A DNA stretch of 34,056 nt from Deltaproteobacteria bacterium (GCA_020060805.1 JAGUZM010000487.1:1-34056), one strand, 5' to 3'. Shown: positions 16,854 through 25,607, numbered from the stretch's first letter. The notes: a model not told the origin generated them from the letters alone. A program made the numbers and translations.

Positions 16854-18080
16854 ATGAAGAGAAGGTCGACGGTATGGACGGTGATTTTGGGGAGCCTTCT
16901 GGTATCGACACTACTGATGGTTCCTCTTCAGGCAGATGCGCGAAACATCAAGGTGGGGATCATTGATTGCTACAGCGGGCCCCCGGCAGTCTACGGGAAT
17001 GACGCCCTGAACGGGTTTAAGCTCGCCCTGGAGGAGATCAACAAAAAAGGCGTCCTCGGAGGGAAGATCGAATTCACGACAAGGGACACGAAATTCAAGG
17101 TGGACATCGGCCTCAACATGGCCAAGGAACTGGTCATGAGAGAAGAAGTTGATGTTCTGGTAGGCACCATCAACAGCGGCGTGGCCCTGGCGGTCTCCGA
17201 TGCCGTGTCAAAGAAGGAAAAAGTGCCCTTCATCGTCTGGATATCCAAAGATGAAAAAATCACGGGTGCTGCCGGCCACCGGTATGTCTTTTCAACGGCC
17301 GACAATACCACCCAGGGAGGGAAGGCCGGTGGTGTGGGTCTTGCCAAGAAACCGTTCAAGAAATACTGGATAGCGGGTGATGATTACTCCTACGGGCACG
17401 CCATCGCGGATTCGGCGTGGAGAAACCTGAAGGCCCTGAAGCCGGACGTGGAAAAGATAGGGGAATCGTGGTGGAAAGTCGGCGAGCCCGACCTCGTCCC
17501 TTATTTCACCTCCATCATGGCGGCCAAACCCGATGCGGTCATCTTCTGCACCGGCGGCGCCAGCATGACGAATGCCCTGAAAGCCCTGAAATCCACTGGC
17601 ATGGCGGCGAAGATTCCTTCCTGGATCCATACGGCCATCGATCATGCTGTTCTCAAACCTCTCGGGGCGGAAGCACCCGAGGGAGTGATGGGGACGATCC
17701 AGTACCTCTTCTACTATCCTGAAACGCCCGAGAACAAGGCCTTTGTGGACGCATTTCAGAAGGCCTACGGAAACCCGCCCGGATTCCCGGCGTTCAACGC
17801 CTACCTGACGGCCCATTACATCGCCGAAGGATTCAAGAAAGCCGGAAAGATCGACCGGGAAAAATTCGTGGACGCCCTGGAGGGTCTGAAGGTCAAGAGC
17901 CCTGTGGGCGGCACCGTGGAGATGAGAGCCTGCGACCATCAAGCCGTGTTCCCGATGTATTTCGGCGTTACCAAGAAAGTCCCCCAGCATGATTTCGTCG
18001 TTGCCAGCGAGATCACGACCCTGAAGGGCGATGATGTTTTGCCCACATGCGAGGAAATCAAGCAATCCCGGCAGAAGTAG
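16854..18080 (+). CDS. livJ: Periplasmic substrate-binding protein of a branched-chain amino-acid-type ABC transporter
   Basis: This is the periplasmic receptor of a Liv/HAAT ABC importer. A signal peptide (MKRRSTVWTVILGSLLVSTLLM, cleavage near ADA) precedes a Peripla_BP_6 fold: IKVGIIDCYSGPPAVYG, EEINKKGVLGGKIEFTTRDTK, ELVMREEVDVLVGTINSG and GDDYSYGHAIADSA. The length (408 aa) is normal. The second of two ATGs (16854) has the better spacing to GGGAGGG. It leads livH-livM-livG-livF behind a strong promoter. The ligand cannot be read from sequence: family members take leucine/isoleucine/valine, amides, urea or aromatic acids. Confidence 0.92.
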   Translation: MKRRSTVWTVILGSLLVSTLLMVPLQADARNIKVGIIDCYSGPPAVYGNDALNGFKLALEEINKKGVLGGKIEFTTRDTKFKVDIGLNMAKELVMREEVDVLVGTINSGVALAVSDAVSKKEKVPFIVWISKDEKITGAAGHRYVFSTADNTTQGGKAGGVGLAKKPFKKYWIAGDDYSYGHAIADSAWRNLKALKPDVEKIGESWWKVGEPDLVPYFTSIMAAKPDAVIFCTGGASMTNALKALKSTGMAAKIPSWIHTAIDHAVLKPLGAEAPEGVMGTIQYLFYYPETPENKAFVDAFQKAYGNPPGFPAFNAYLTAHYIAEGFKKAGKIDREKFVDALEGLKVKSPVGGTVEMRACDHQAVFPMYFGVTKKVPQHDFVVASEITTLKGDDVLPTCEEIKQSRQK

Positions 18081-18144
18081 ATTCATGAAGCAGGGAGGAA
18101 GCCCTCCTCCCTGCCTCCGATTTCCGGAAAGGTGAGGGAGCATC

Positions 18145-19023
18145 GTGACTGACCTCGGTGCGTTGGGAAGTCAGTTTTTCGTCGGCCTCAGTCGCGCCAT
18201 GATTTTGTTCGTCGTCTGTTCTGGGCTGAGTTTTGTCCTCGGCGTGCTGCGAGTCCCCAACGTGGCGCACGGTTCTCTGTACATGATCGGCGCTTTTTCG
18301 GCCTACAGCATCACAAAGCTCCTCCCCGGCCCGGCGGGTTTCTGGCTAGCCTTGATCCTGGCGCCCCTGGTGGTGGCCCTTGTCAGTTTCGTGGCGGAAA
18401 GGGCCCTGTTCTGCCGTCTCTACCAGCGGGAGCACTTGATGCTCCTTCTTTTCACCTTTGCCCTGAGCTTGATTCTGGGTGACCTTGTCAAAATCGTTTG
18501 GGGTGCGGAGTACAAATCCATCATGGCTCCCGCTCTTTTCAACGGATCGGTGAGCGTGCTGGGCGCATCCATCCCGCGGTACAATTTTTTTCTCCTCGTG
18601 GTCGGGCCTTTGGTCGCCGTGGCGTTGTGGTTTTTTACGACCAAGACCAAGATGGGAAAGATCGCCAGAGCCGCGGCAGTGGACAGGGAGATGGTGGGAG
18701 CGGTGGGGATCAACGTGAGCTGGGTTTTCGCCTTTGCCTTTGTCCTGGGGTGTTTCCTGGCCGGCCTGGGCGGTGCCCTGGTTGCGCCCACGGTCAGCAT
18801 CACCCTGGGCATGGACCACAACCTCATCATCGAGGCCTTCCTGATTGTCACCATCGGGGGTCTCGGCAACATGTGGGGTGCCATGGTGGGGTCCTTGATT
18901 TTCGGGCTGACCCAGGCTTTCGGGGTCCTGTTCTGGCCTCAATTCGCGATCGTCTTTCCCTACATGGCGGTCGTCATCGTCCTGATCTGGCGTCCCAGGG
19001 GGATGCTCAAATCGGTCTGGTGA
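18145..19023 (+). CDS. livH: Branched-chain amino-acid-type ABC permease LivH
   Basis: This inner-membrane permease subunit has 292 residues and about eight hydrophobic segments. Typical LivH features are VLRVPNVAHGSLYMIGAFSAY near the N-terminus and GMDHNLIIEAFLIVTIGGLGNMWGAMVGSLIFG near the C-terminus; the latter interacts with the ATPase. The start is GTG 18145, with GGTGAGGGAG upstream. It lies 64 nt after livJ and 13 nt before livM. Confidence 0.93.
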   Translation: MTDLGALGSQFFVGLSRAMILFVVCSGLSFVLGVLRVPNVAHGSLYMIGAFSAYSITKLLPGPAGFWLALILAPLVVALVSFVAERALFCRLYQREHLMLLLFTFALSLILGDLVKIVWGAEYKSIMAPALFNGSVSVLGASIPRYNFFLLVVGPLVAVALWFFTTKTKMGKIARAAAVDREMVGAVGINVSWVFAFAFVLGCFLAGLGGALVAPTVSITLGMDHNLIIEAFLIVTIGGLGNMWGAMVGSLIFGLTQAFGVLFWPQFAIVFPYMAVVIVLIWRPRGMLKSVW

Positions 19024-19036
19024 TGAGGAGTGAATC

Positions 19037-19975
19037 TTGGGAAAAAGCGACCTGAACCTGAAAGTTCTATGGCTCCCGACGCTGATCCTGGTTCTCCTGG
19101 TCTTCTTGCCGGCCTTTCTTCCCCGGTTCTACACCTATATCCTGGCCGTCATTTTTGTGACAGCTCTTTTGGCCATGAGCCTTAACATGGTGGTGGGCCA
19201 CGGCGGCCTGTTCCAGTTCCATCACGGCGTTTTCTACGGCGTGGGGGCTTATGCCTTCGCCCTGATGCTCACCAAAACCGCGCTGCCGATGTGGCTCTGC
19301 TTCATCGTTTCGCCCCTGATAGCAGCGGCCGTGGGTTTGCTGATCGGGTGGTTCTGCGTGCGGTTGACGAGTTTGTATTTCGGCATGCTACAGATTTCGC
19401 TGGGATCTCTCATCTGGGCGATTGCCTTTCGATGGTATGACCTGACCCACGGCGACGACGGCCTTCACGGCGTCCCTATTCCCGATTCGATCGCCTCCAC
19501 GTCAGGGGCCTACTATTTCATCCTCCTCTTTTCGGTCCTCTGTCTGATGGCCATGTACATCATTCACCGGTCTCCCTTCGGTACAACCATGCAGGCCATC
19601 CGGGACAATCCTGCACGGTGCTCGGCTGTGGGGATCAACGTGAGGCGGCACCAACTCACGGCGATCGTGATCGCCACGTTTTTCGCGGGCGTTGCGGGTG
19701 TTCTGTTCGTGGTCCTGGAACACTCCGTGTTCCCGGATCTGCTTTTCTGGGTCCTCTCCCTGGAGATCTTCATCATGTGCCTCCTCGGGGGCTGGTTCAC
19801 CTTCGCAGGCCCGATTCTGGGAGCCGCCATCACGGTGTTATTGAGGACCTTCGTCGGCATCTACACGGAGTACTGGACCATGATTCTCGGGATCCTCCTC
19901 ATCCTTCTGATTTTCTTCCTGCCAGAAGGCGTCATGGGATTCATCGGAGAAAGACTCCTGTCTCGAAAAAGGTGA
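19037..19975 (+). CDS. livM: Branched-chain amino-acid-type ABC permease LivM
   Basis: This second permease subunit has 312 residues. Family features are LNMVVGHGGLFQFHHGVFYGVGAYAFAL, LTSLYFGMLQISLGSLIWA, the coupling segment TTMQAIRDNPARCSAVGINVRRHQL, and LEIFIMCLLGGWFTFAGPILGAA. The start is TTG 19037, with GAGGAG about 6 nt upstream; no ATG fits before the first membrane segment. The rare start may lower its yield relative to neighbours. livG begins 3 nt after its stop. Confidence 0.92.
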   Translation: MGKSDLNLKVLWLPTLILVLLVFLPAFLPRFYTYILAVIFVTALLAMSLNMVVGHGGLFQFHHGVFYGVGAYAFALMLTKTALPMWLCFIVSPLIAAAVGLLIGWFCVRLTSLYFGMLQISLGSLIWAIAFRWYDLTHGDDGLHGVPIPDSIASTSGAYYFILLFSVLCLMAMYIIHRSPFGTTMQAIRDNPARCSAVGINVRRHQLTAIVIATFFAGVAGVLFVVLEHSVFPDLLFWVLSLEIFIMCLLGGWFTFAGPILGAAITVLLRTFVGIYTEYWTMILGILLILLIFFLPEGVMGFIGERLLSRKR

Positions 19976-19978
19976 ACG

Positions 19979-20722
19979 ATGCTGCAAGTGGAAAAAGTCT
20001 CCAAGTCCTTCGATAAATTCCTGGCCGTGAACGGGGCGGATCTCTTGGTTGGAAAGGGTCAATTGGTGGCGGTGATCGGTCCGAACGGCGCAGGAAAGAC
20101 CACCCTTTTCAACATGATCACAGGCCAGCTGAAGCCGGATCGGGGCAGGGTGGTGTTGAACGGCGAGGAGATCAGCACTCTGGCAACCCACGAGATCTGC
20201 AGGCGGGGCATCGCCCGTTCCTTCCAGATCGCGAACATCTTCCATCGCCTTACGGTGTTCCGGAATGTCCAGGTTTCCGTCCTATCAGAGCAGAGAAAGA
20301 GCAGCAACATCGTGAGGCCCGCTCATGCCATGGCGGTTGAGGAGACCAACAGGATTCTGAAAAGCGTGGGGCTTCTGGACAAAGCCGATCACGTTGCCGG
20401 TTCCCTTTCCCACGGGGACCAGCGAATCCTGGAGATAGCCATCGCTCTGGGCAATCAACCTCAAATGCTCGTTCTCGACGAGCCCACGGCAGGCATGTCG
20501 CCCGATGAAACTCAGGCGACGATGACGCTGATCAAGAGGCTTGCCGAAACCCAGGGCCTGACCATCGTCTTCTGCGAGCATGACATGGATGTGGTTTTCA
20601 ACACCGCCCAGAGCATCATGGTCATGCACTACGGAAAGACGATCATCCAGGGAAAGCCTGAGGAAGTCAGAGAAAACAGGGCTGTTCAAGAAGCCTACCT
20701 TGGAGGCGAGGAGGATGCTTGA
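19979..20722 (+). CDS. livG: Branched-chain amino-acid-type ABC ATPase LivG
   Basis: This cytoplasmic ATPase has Walker A GPNGAGKT, the Q-loop region RSFQIANIF, an ABC signature degenerate as LSHGDQR, Walker B MLVLDEP and switch His in CEHDMDVV. LivG proteins commonly have LSHGEQR or LSYGQQR at the signature, so this variant is ordinary. It has 247 residues and pairs with LivF as the ATPase heterodimer. Its last 8 nt overlap livF, implying coupled translation. Confidence 0.94.
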   Translation: MLQVEKVSKSFDKFLAVNGADLLVGKGQLVAVIGPNGAGKTTLFNMITGQLKPDRGRVVLNGEEISTLATHEICRRGIARSFQIANIFHRLTVFRNVQVSVLSEQRKSSNIVRPAHAMAVEETNRILKSVGLLDKADHVAGSLSHGDQRILEIAIALGNQPQMLVLDEPTAGMSPDETQATMTLIKRLAETQGLTIVFCEHDMDVVFNTAQSIMVMHYGKTIIQGKPEEVRENRAVQEAYLGGEEDA

Positions 20723-21410
20723 AGTAGACGGGATTCATACTTACTACGGTTTGAGCCATATTCTGTTCGGCGTCTCCTTGGAAGTGGACGCCGGCCAGGT
20801 CGCCTGTCTTCTGGGAAGAAACGGGGCTGGGAAAACCACGACCCTGAAAAGCATCTTAGGAATCGCCCCGCCGAGGCAAGGCCGTGTGCGATTCAAAGGG
20901 GTGGATGTTACGGGCGAAGAACCCTTTGTCATGGTGAGGAGAGGGATCGGTTATGTCCCGGATGATCGGAGGATCTTCGCTGACCTCACGGTGGGAGAAA
21001 ACCTGGAGATCGCCGCAAGGCGGGAAAAGGGCAGAGAGTACTGGGATAAGAAAAAGGTATTTGAATTGTTTCCTCCCCTGGAAAGGCTCGATCACCGGCG
21101 GGGGGGGTTACTCAGCGGGGGAGAGCAGAAGATGCTGGCCATCGGGAGGGCCCTCATGGGGAACCCTGAATTCCTTCTCCTGGATGAGCCGACTGAGGGC
21201 ATCGCGCCTGTGCTGGTTCGCGCCTTTGGCAAGACCATTGTGCGCCTCAAGGAAGTCGGCCTGACCGTGCTCATCGCCGAACAGAACGTCAAGTTTACCC
21301 TCAAGCTGAGCGACAGGGGTTACATCATCGACAACGGCCGAATCTGCTACCAGGGGACGGTCAAGGAACTCGTGGAGAATGAAGAGGTGAGAAGGACCTG
21401 TGGCATTTAG
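20715..21410 (+). CDS. livF: Branched-chain amino-acid-type ABC ATPase LivF
   Basis: This is the second ATPase subunit, 231 residues. It has Walker A GRNGAGKTTT, RRGIGYVPDDRRIFADLTVGENL, signature LSGGEQKMLAIGRAL, Walker B LLLDEPTEG and switch region IAEQNVKF. The ATG at 20715 lies inside livG and has GAGGAGG directly upstream; longer in-frame starts read out of the livG sequence and are spurious. It closes the operon; a heptamer array follows immediately after its stop codon. Confidence 0.95.
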   Translation: MLEVDGIHTYYGLSHILFGVSLEVDAGQVACLLGRNGAGKTTTLKSILGIAPPRQGRVRFKGVDVTGEEPFVMVRRGIGYVPDDRRIFADLTVGENLEIAARREKGREYWDKKKVFELFPPLERLDHRRGGLLSGGEQKMLAIGRALMGNPEFLLLDEPTEGIAPVLVRAFGKTIVRLKEVGLTVLIAEQNVKFTLKLSDRGYIIDNGRICYQGTVKELVENEEVRRTCGI

Positions 21411-21414
21411 AGAA

Positions 21415-21439
21415 CAGGAGTCAGGAGCCAGGAGTCAGG
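21415..21439. repeat. CAGGAGT heptamer array after livF
   Basis: The 7-bp units CAGGAGT, CAGGAGC and CAGGAGT, then a partial unit, lie in phase starting 5 bp after the livF stop codon. No inverted arm was found. Confidence 0.55.
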
Positions 21440-21487
21440 GAAAAGGAGTCCGTTGCAGAGCGATCTGCAGGCTGGGTCTTTGCCTCA

Positions 21488-21522
21488 ATGATGAATGATC
21501 AATGTTAGATGACGGATGAGGG
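21488..21522. repeat. ATG-phased heptamer array before the cupin gene
   Basis: Five 7-bp units each begin with ATG: ATGATGA, ATGATCA, ATGTTAG, ATGACGG and ATGAGGG. The repeat explains the extra in-frame ATG at 21509, so it is not evidence for an earlier cupin start. Confidence 0.5.
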
Positions 21523-21532
21523 ACAACTGTTT

Positions 21533-21856
21533 ATGAACCATTTTGTTATCAAAGAGATGAACCCCCGAACCCCTGCGCCGGGTGTGGAAATGCGGGTGAT
21601 CCACGGCGACAGAATGACCATGGTTTTCTATCGACTTCAGCCGGGGGCAGGGGTGCCCGTCCACGCCCATCCCCACGAGCAGATCGGCACTGTGCTGAGA
21701 GGTGCGATTGAGCTGACGGTGGGCGAAGAAAAAAGAAAAGTCCTCGAGGGAGAGGCGTACCTCGTGCCTCCCAACGTCATCCACGGAGGCCGGTGCGCTG
21801 AGCTTCCCTCTGAGATCATTGAAGTTTTCTCCCCTCCCCGGGAAGATTTTCGCTAA
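21533..21856 (+). CDS. Small cupin-domain protein
   Basis: The 107-residue single-domain cupin has the metal-binding pattern HAHPHEQIGTVLRG (two His and a Glu) and the second-motif His in VPPNVIHGG. Such proteins are metal-dependent sugar or small-molecule binders or enzymes; no substrate can be assigned. ATG 21533 is the start because the earlier in-frame ATG at 21509 belongs to a heptamer repeat. A GAGGG lies about 10 nt upstream. It follows the liv operon by 122 bp and may not be in the same transcript. Confidence 0.86.
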   Translation: MNHFVIKEMNPRTPAPGVEMRVIHGDRMTMVFYRLQPGAGVPVHAHPHEQIGTVLRGAIELTVGEEKRKVLEGEAYLVPPNVIHGGRCAELPSEIIEVFSPPREDFR

Positions 21857-22253
21857 TATCACCTCTCACAAATTCGTTTAATAAGTCCCTGGTGCGGCCC
21901 CGCCCGCCCGGAGATGGGCTTTCACGCCGACCCCAGGGGGGTTGGTCTCTTCAGAGCCGCAACCACCTCCCCAGCCTACCAACCGGCGCCGAAAAGTCAT
22001 AGGGTTACGGCAGTAGCCCCAGAGAGGTAACGCTCCGACTGGCTTGGAGGGAATGCGCCTACCCCGGAAAAGACTTGATATCATGGGGGCGGTTGACGGG
22101 ATGAGTCCATTTCCGGTTGCGGACTCGAAAGAGACCACCCTCCGGGGTCGGCCGAGAAAGAAATTTCGGGTGGGGCTGCGACGGAATTGATCAACGAACT
22201 TCTGAGACACGATACTGGGCAACGACACCATCGAAAACCGGGAACGCTTTTTT
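21857..22253. other. GC-rich hairpin-rich intergenic region, possible structured RNA
   Basis: This convergent spacer lies between the cupin and the response-regulator gene. From about 21892 it begins GTGCGGCCCCG and holds several stable hairpins. Among them are GACCCC/GGGGTT (about 21932-21951), GGGTTAC/GTAGCCC with a GGCA loop (about 22003-22020) and GAGTCC/GGACTC (about 22103-22128). The GTGCG start suits a bacterial group II intron 5' end, but no domain V or reverse transcriptase is present. A 169-codon antisense reading frame here looks non-biological. Confidence 0.35.
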
Positions 22254-23606
22254 TCAGGGCTTTTCAGGGAAGATGTTGATTTTGGATAAAAGGGTGTTTC
22301 GGTGAATGCCCAGGATTTCCGAGGCTTTTTTTCTGTTCCCGTCCACGCTGTCCAGGACCTCTTGAATATACTGCTGCTCAAAGTCATCCACCGCTTCCTT
22401 GAGGGTCACGCCTTTGATCTTTGCCTTGGCGATGCTGAAGGTGGAGATGTCACTGAGCTGTATCTCAGGCCCTTTCGAGATGGTAAAAGATCGCTCTACC
22501 AGGTTCTGGAGTTCCCTCACGTTTCCCGGCCAGTCATATGCCGCGAGCGCTTCAGCTGCCTCTGAAGAGAATTTCTTGAGTGGTTTTCCGCTTCGCTTCG
22601 CGTTTAATCCCAGGAAATGGTCGAGAAGAAGGGGAATGTCTTTTCTCCTCCCCCGCAGAGGGGGCAAGTGAATCGGAAATACGTTGAGGCGATAGAACAG
22701 ATCTTCCCTGAACCGGCCGCTTCCGATCAGTTCCCGAAGGTCCTTGTTGGAGGAAGCGATGAACCGGATATCGACCTTAATCACCTTGGTGGAGCCGATT
22801 CTCTCGAATTCCTTTTCCTGGATGGCCCTCAGAAGCTTCGCCTGCATGCTTATGTCCAGCGTGTCGATGTCATCCAGGAAAACGGTCCCTTTGTTGGCGA
22901 TTTCCAGCTTGCCCAAGGTTGTCCTCACAGCGCCGGTGAAAGCGCCTTTATGGTACCCGAATAGGGTGCTCTCCATCAGGGTCGGAGGAATCGCGGCGCA
23001 AGCCAGAACGACAAAGGGCTGATGTTGCCTGGGGCTGAGCTTGTGAATCGCCCTGGCAAAGAGCTCCTTGCCGGTTCCGCTCTCCCCCTGGATCAGAATC
23101 GCGCTGTCGCTTCCGGCAATGGTCGAGATGATCTCGAAGATCTTCATCATCCTCTCATCTTGGCCGATGATCTCTTCTGAGGGATGGTATCGCTCCAGCT
23201 CGTTCCTGAGGTAAGCCAATTCCTTGATAAGACTTCGTTTCTCGAGGGCGCGCTTGATGATGTTGATCACCTCATCCACGATAAACGGCTTGATGATGTA
23301 CTCGTATGCTCCCAGCTTGATGGCTCTGACCGCGGTTTGAACGTCTTTCACGGCAGTGACCATGATCACCTCCGGGTGTGGATCGATTGCCTTGAGTTTC
23401 TGGAGCAGGTCAAGGCCGTTCACGTCCGGGAGAAGAATATCGAGAAGAATCAGGTCAACGGTATTTTGCGTCAGGGCCTCGATCGCCTCTTTTCCCGTCT
23501 CTGCCAGCAGCACATGGTAGTTGTCTTTGAGCACCATTTTGAATGACTGCCTGATGCCGTTTTCGTCATCCACGACAAGGATGGTTCCCTGTTTGTCCGT
23601 GACCAT
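22254..23606 (-). CDS. Sigma54-dependent response regulator (NtrC family)
   Basis: NtrC-type regulators are phosphorylated by a histidine kinase and use ATP to remodel sigma54 RNA polymerase. The receiver (about 8-122) has VVDDE, phospho-acceptor Asp56 in LLDILLPD, MVTAV and IIKPF. The AAA+ domain (about 145-370) has Walker A GESGTGKE, the sigma54-contact loop KGAFTGA, Walker B GTVFLDDIDTL and the arginine-finger region GRFREDLFYRLNVFPIHLPPLR. A Fis-type helix-turn-helix ends the protein (NRKKASEILGIHRNTLLSKI). The length is normal at 450 aa. The start is ATG 23606-23604, with GAGGAAC upstream. No kinase is adjacent; the nearest, at 27174, is an open candidate partner. Targets are unknown. 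Confidence 0.96.
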   Translation of the reverse strand: MVTDKQGTILVVDDENGIRQSFKMVLKDNYHVLLAETGKEAIEALTQNTVDLILLDILLPDVNGLDLLQKLKAIDPHPEVIMVTAVKDVQTAVRAIKLGAYEYIIKPFIVDEVINIIKRALEKRSLIKELAYLRNELERYHPSEEIIGQDERMMKIFEIISTIAGSDSAILIQGESGTGKELFARAIHKLSPRQHQPFVVLACAAIPPTLMESTLFGYHKGAFTGAVRTTLGKLEIANKGTVFLDDIDTLDISMQAKLLRAIQEKEFERIGSTKVIKVDIRFIASSNKDLRELIGSGRFREDLFYRLNVFPIHLPPLRGRRKDIPLLLDHFLGLNAKRSGKPLKKFSSEAAEALAAYDWPGNVRELQNLVERSFTISKGPEIQLSDISTFSIAKAKIKGVTLKEAVDDFEQQYIQEVLDSVDGNRKKASEILGIHRNTLLSKINIFPEKP

Positions 23607-24269
23607 TGCAGGTTCCTCGGAAGGCTTTCAACGCGAAGCACGATTCCCAAAAACCGTTCTCAGGGCGCCGAGTCGGAGGCCCTGATTCCGGAAAAACATT
23701 TTCCACAATTTGCCTGACGAAGGCAAACAAGAAAAATCAGGCCCCTATTGGAAGGGTGAACGGCAGCCAATTCGGGTTGTCGGGCAGACTCCTGGAGGGG
23801 ATTTTTGTAAGTCCGGCGGGCTGTCAAAGGACCTTTACAAAAGGATATTCCTATGGTAGGATTAATATCCGATTTCAAGGTGTTATGGGTCCGCTCGCCA
23901 AGCGGGTTTTATCCTCCAGGCGAGTAAGGGAAATGGGTTTCAGCGATACGTCACCAGTGGCGGACTAGTCATGGAATTTCAGATACATGAACGAAATGCG
24001 CTGCTCCTCTACCTCGAATCCCTTCTCTCCGATTCCTCCGACTCACTGTCCAATTTTTGTTTTCGTCCCTAAGGTCTGTTGAAAAGACTCGGCACAAGCG
24101 TGTGCTCATGGAGAATAGTCATCAGGAATGCATGGCCCATCAAAGAGCAAATGGATATCTCGCAATGAACGACGCTAGGCAGAGGGCATTGGAAGGCTTT
24201 CCCAATCTTGGAAAAATGTAGCAAATCAAAATACTTAGTTCCGAGGCACCCTGCGGAGGGAAAATCGAG
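23607..24269. other. 663-bp divergent intergenic region with several hairpins
   Basis: No protein gene is convincing here. Structures include TTTGCC/GGCAAA at about 23709-23727, TTTTGTAAGTCC/GGAC-TTACAAAA with a 2-nt bulge at 23803-23842, GGATATT/AATATCC at 23843-23870, and CCGCT/AGCGG followed by GTTTTAT near 23891-23911. A 33-codon reading frame at 23971-24072 lacks a ribosome site. The region separates the response regulator from the acyltransferase gene and should carry promoters for both. Confidence 0.5.
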
Positions 24270-25232
24270 ATGAAGGTCAGTTCTTTTTTGCAAACAAGGC
24301 CCAATCTTTTTGCCTGCCAGGTACTCGGTTGGCGACTGACATCACACTACATCCATCTCATGGGGCATCTGTATTTTCGTGTGAATAAACAAGAGAAACG
24401 GAAGGTCGAAGGGTCCATCCAAATGGCCCTTGGTGTAAGCAAAAGCCGCAAGGAGATCGCGGAGCTGAAAAGACAGGTCTTGCTGGGGCTTCTCGACCAC
24501 TACTACGAAAAGGTTTTCAATGCCTACTCTTCGGTGGGGGAACTGCGGTCGTTCCTGCGGGACAACGTTGAAGGTGAAGGTCTGGAGTCCCTGGATGCGG
24601 CCCTGAGCAAAGGGAGGGGGGCGCTTTTCGTGACAGGTCACTTCGGGGGGGTGGAGTTCATCCCCGGTTACCTCGCCGTTTGCGGTTACCCGGTGACGAT
24701 CCTGGTGCGGTTCTCCTCACAGCTCTTGCGCAACAAATCGCTCTTGAAGGCTGCGAAATTTCACGCAAAAATCATTGATGTAGACAAAACCCAAAACATC
24801 CTTAAAGCCATTTCCGAGAACCTGAAGGAAAATCGCATCGTCGTGACCCAGTGCGATGAGATTGACGAATGGAAACCCATGAGAAACGGCACCCGGTGGT
24901 TCCTCGGAAAGTGCATCAACCTGGACAGGACTATTAATGTCGTGCTCAGGCGGAGCGGGGCTGCCGTGGTTTTCGGGATCATGGAGAGGCAACACAAGCA
25001 GCAATACAAACTCATCATGTCATCTCTGGAGGAGCTGAGGAAGGCCTTCGGCCTTCCTGGCGATGCTTCTCCCAGTGCAGCCGTACTCAAGCTTCTGGAG
25101 CAGCACATCTACGCGCACCCCGACCAGTGGTACCAGTGGGGCAAGTATTTTGGAATCGTAACAAGACCCATTTATTTCATTGAGTTCGAAAGGCGCAAGT
25201 CCCTGCCTTACCTGGAGCCTGCCACAGTTTGA
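24270..25232 (+). CDS. LpxL/HtrB-like lysophospholipid or lipid A acyltransferase
   Basis: Members of this family move acyl chains onto lipid A precursors or lysophospholipids at the inner membrane. The 320-residue protein has the catalytic H-x4-E motif in GHFGGVE (His124, Glu129), preceded by ALSKGRGALFVT. Later family-like segments are NRIVVTQCDEIDEW and GAAVVFGIMER, with a C-terminal DQWYQWGKY. The N-terminus lacks a strong single membrane anchor. LpxL proteins act on LPS, but distant members work in other lipid pathways, so the substrate is not assigned. It lies 375 bp upstream of the radical SAM gene on the same strand. Confidence 0.85.
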   Translation: MKVSSFLQTRPNLFACQVLGWRLTSHYIHLMGHLYFRVNKQEKRKVEGSIQMALGVSKSRKEIAELKRQVLLGLLDHYYEKVFNAYSSVGELRSFLRDNVEGEGLESLDAALSKGRGALFVTGHFGGVEFIPGYLAVCGYPVTILVRFSSQLLRNKSLLKAAKFHAKIIDVDKTQNILKAISENLKENRIVVTQCDEIDEWKPMRNGTRWFLGKCINLDRTINVVLRRSGAAVVFGIMERQHKQQYKLIMSSLEELRKAFGLPGDASPSAAVLKLLEQHIYAHPDQWYQWGKYFGIVTRPIYFIEFERRKSLPYLEPATV

Positions 25233-25607
25233 TTCCCCCGTTGACCCCGTAAGGTTCGTTTCTTCGGCTTGGAAAGCGGCACCCTGCACAAAGGGGACAG
25301 CCCGATTGAAATCGCTCCTCACCGGATCATTTTCCTCCTGAAGCATATCATCAGGACCGTGTTTCTAGCCGGCGCTTCGGATGACCGGCTCGTGGTTGGA
25401 CGGTCTTATCAGCCTAGTTGGTCATAGATTTTCCGGTTTTCTGATTGATTTCCGTATAAAAAGCTTAGTAAAATATAAAAGAAATTATTTTAGGAGGCGG
25501 AAAGGAAGGTTGATGCCCCGTGGTTTTTTATGCCACCTCTCCTCGAATTCTTTGAGAGGCCGGGATAACCAAAACCAAAGGGCGAGGAAAACCGAAAAAA
25601 GATCTCC
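25233..25607. other. Spacer before the radical SAM operon
   Basis: This AT-richer spacer contains no convincing large gene. It holds a promoter candidate (25445-25474), a strong AGGAGG at 25492-25497 and a possible 32-codon ORF (25513-25611). A longer reading of that frame from 25381 is less likely because it has no ribosome site. Confidence 0.5.
25445..25474 (+). promoter_or_regulatory. Possible sigma70 promoter of the radical SAM operon
   Basis: TTGATT (25445-25450) and TAAAAT (25469-25474) are separated by 18 bp in an AT-rich stretch. A transcript starting near 25480 would carry the small ORF at 25513 first. Confidence 0.5.

Noticed and set aside
20401-20440. Degenerate ABC signature LSHGDQR in LivG as a defect
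   Set aside because: LivG proteins normally deviate from LSGGQ here, so it is not a sign of inactivation.
21509-21532. Earlier ATG start for the cupin
   Set aside because: This ATG is one unit of a heptamer repeat and has no ribosome site; the cupin fold begins after 21533.
21878-22387. 169-codon minus-strand frame overlapping the hairpin-rich region and the response-regulator end
   Set aside because: The C-terminal part is low-complexity Gly/Arg-rich translation of GC-rich structured DNA, and the N-terminal part is the response-regulator gene read out of frame.
23971-24072. 33-codon ORF upstream of the acyltransferase gene
   Set aside because: It has no ribosome site, no recognisable family and no overlap with a neighbour.
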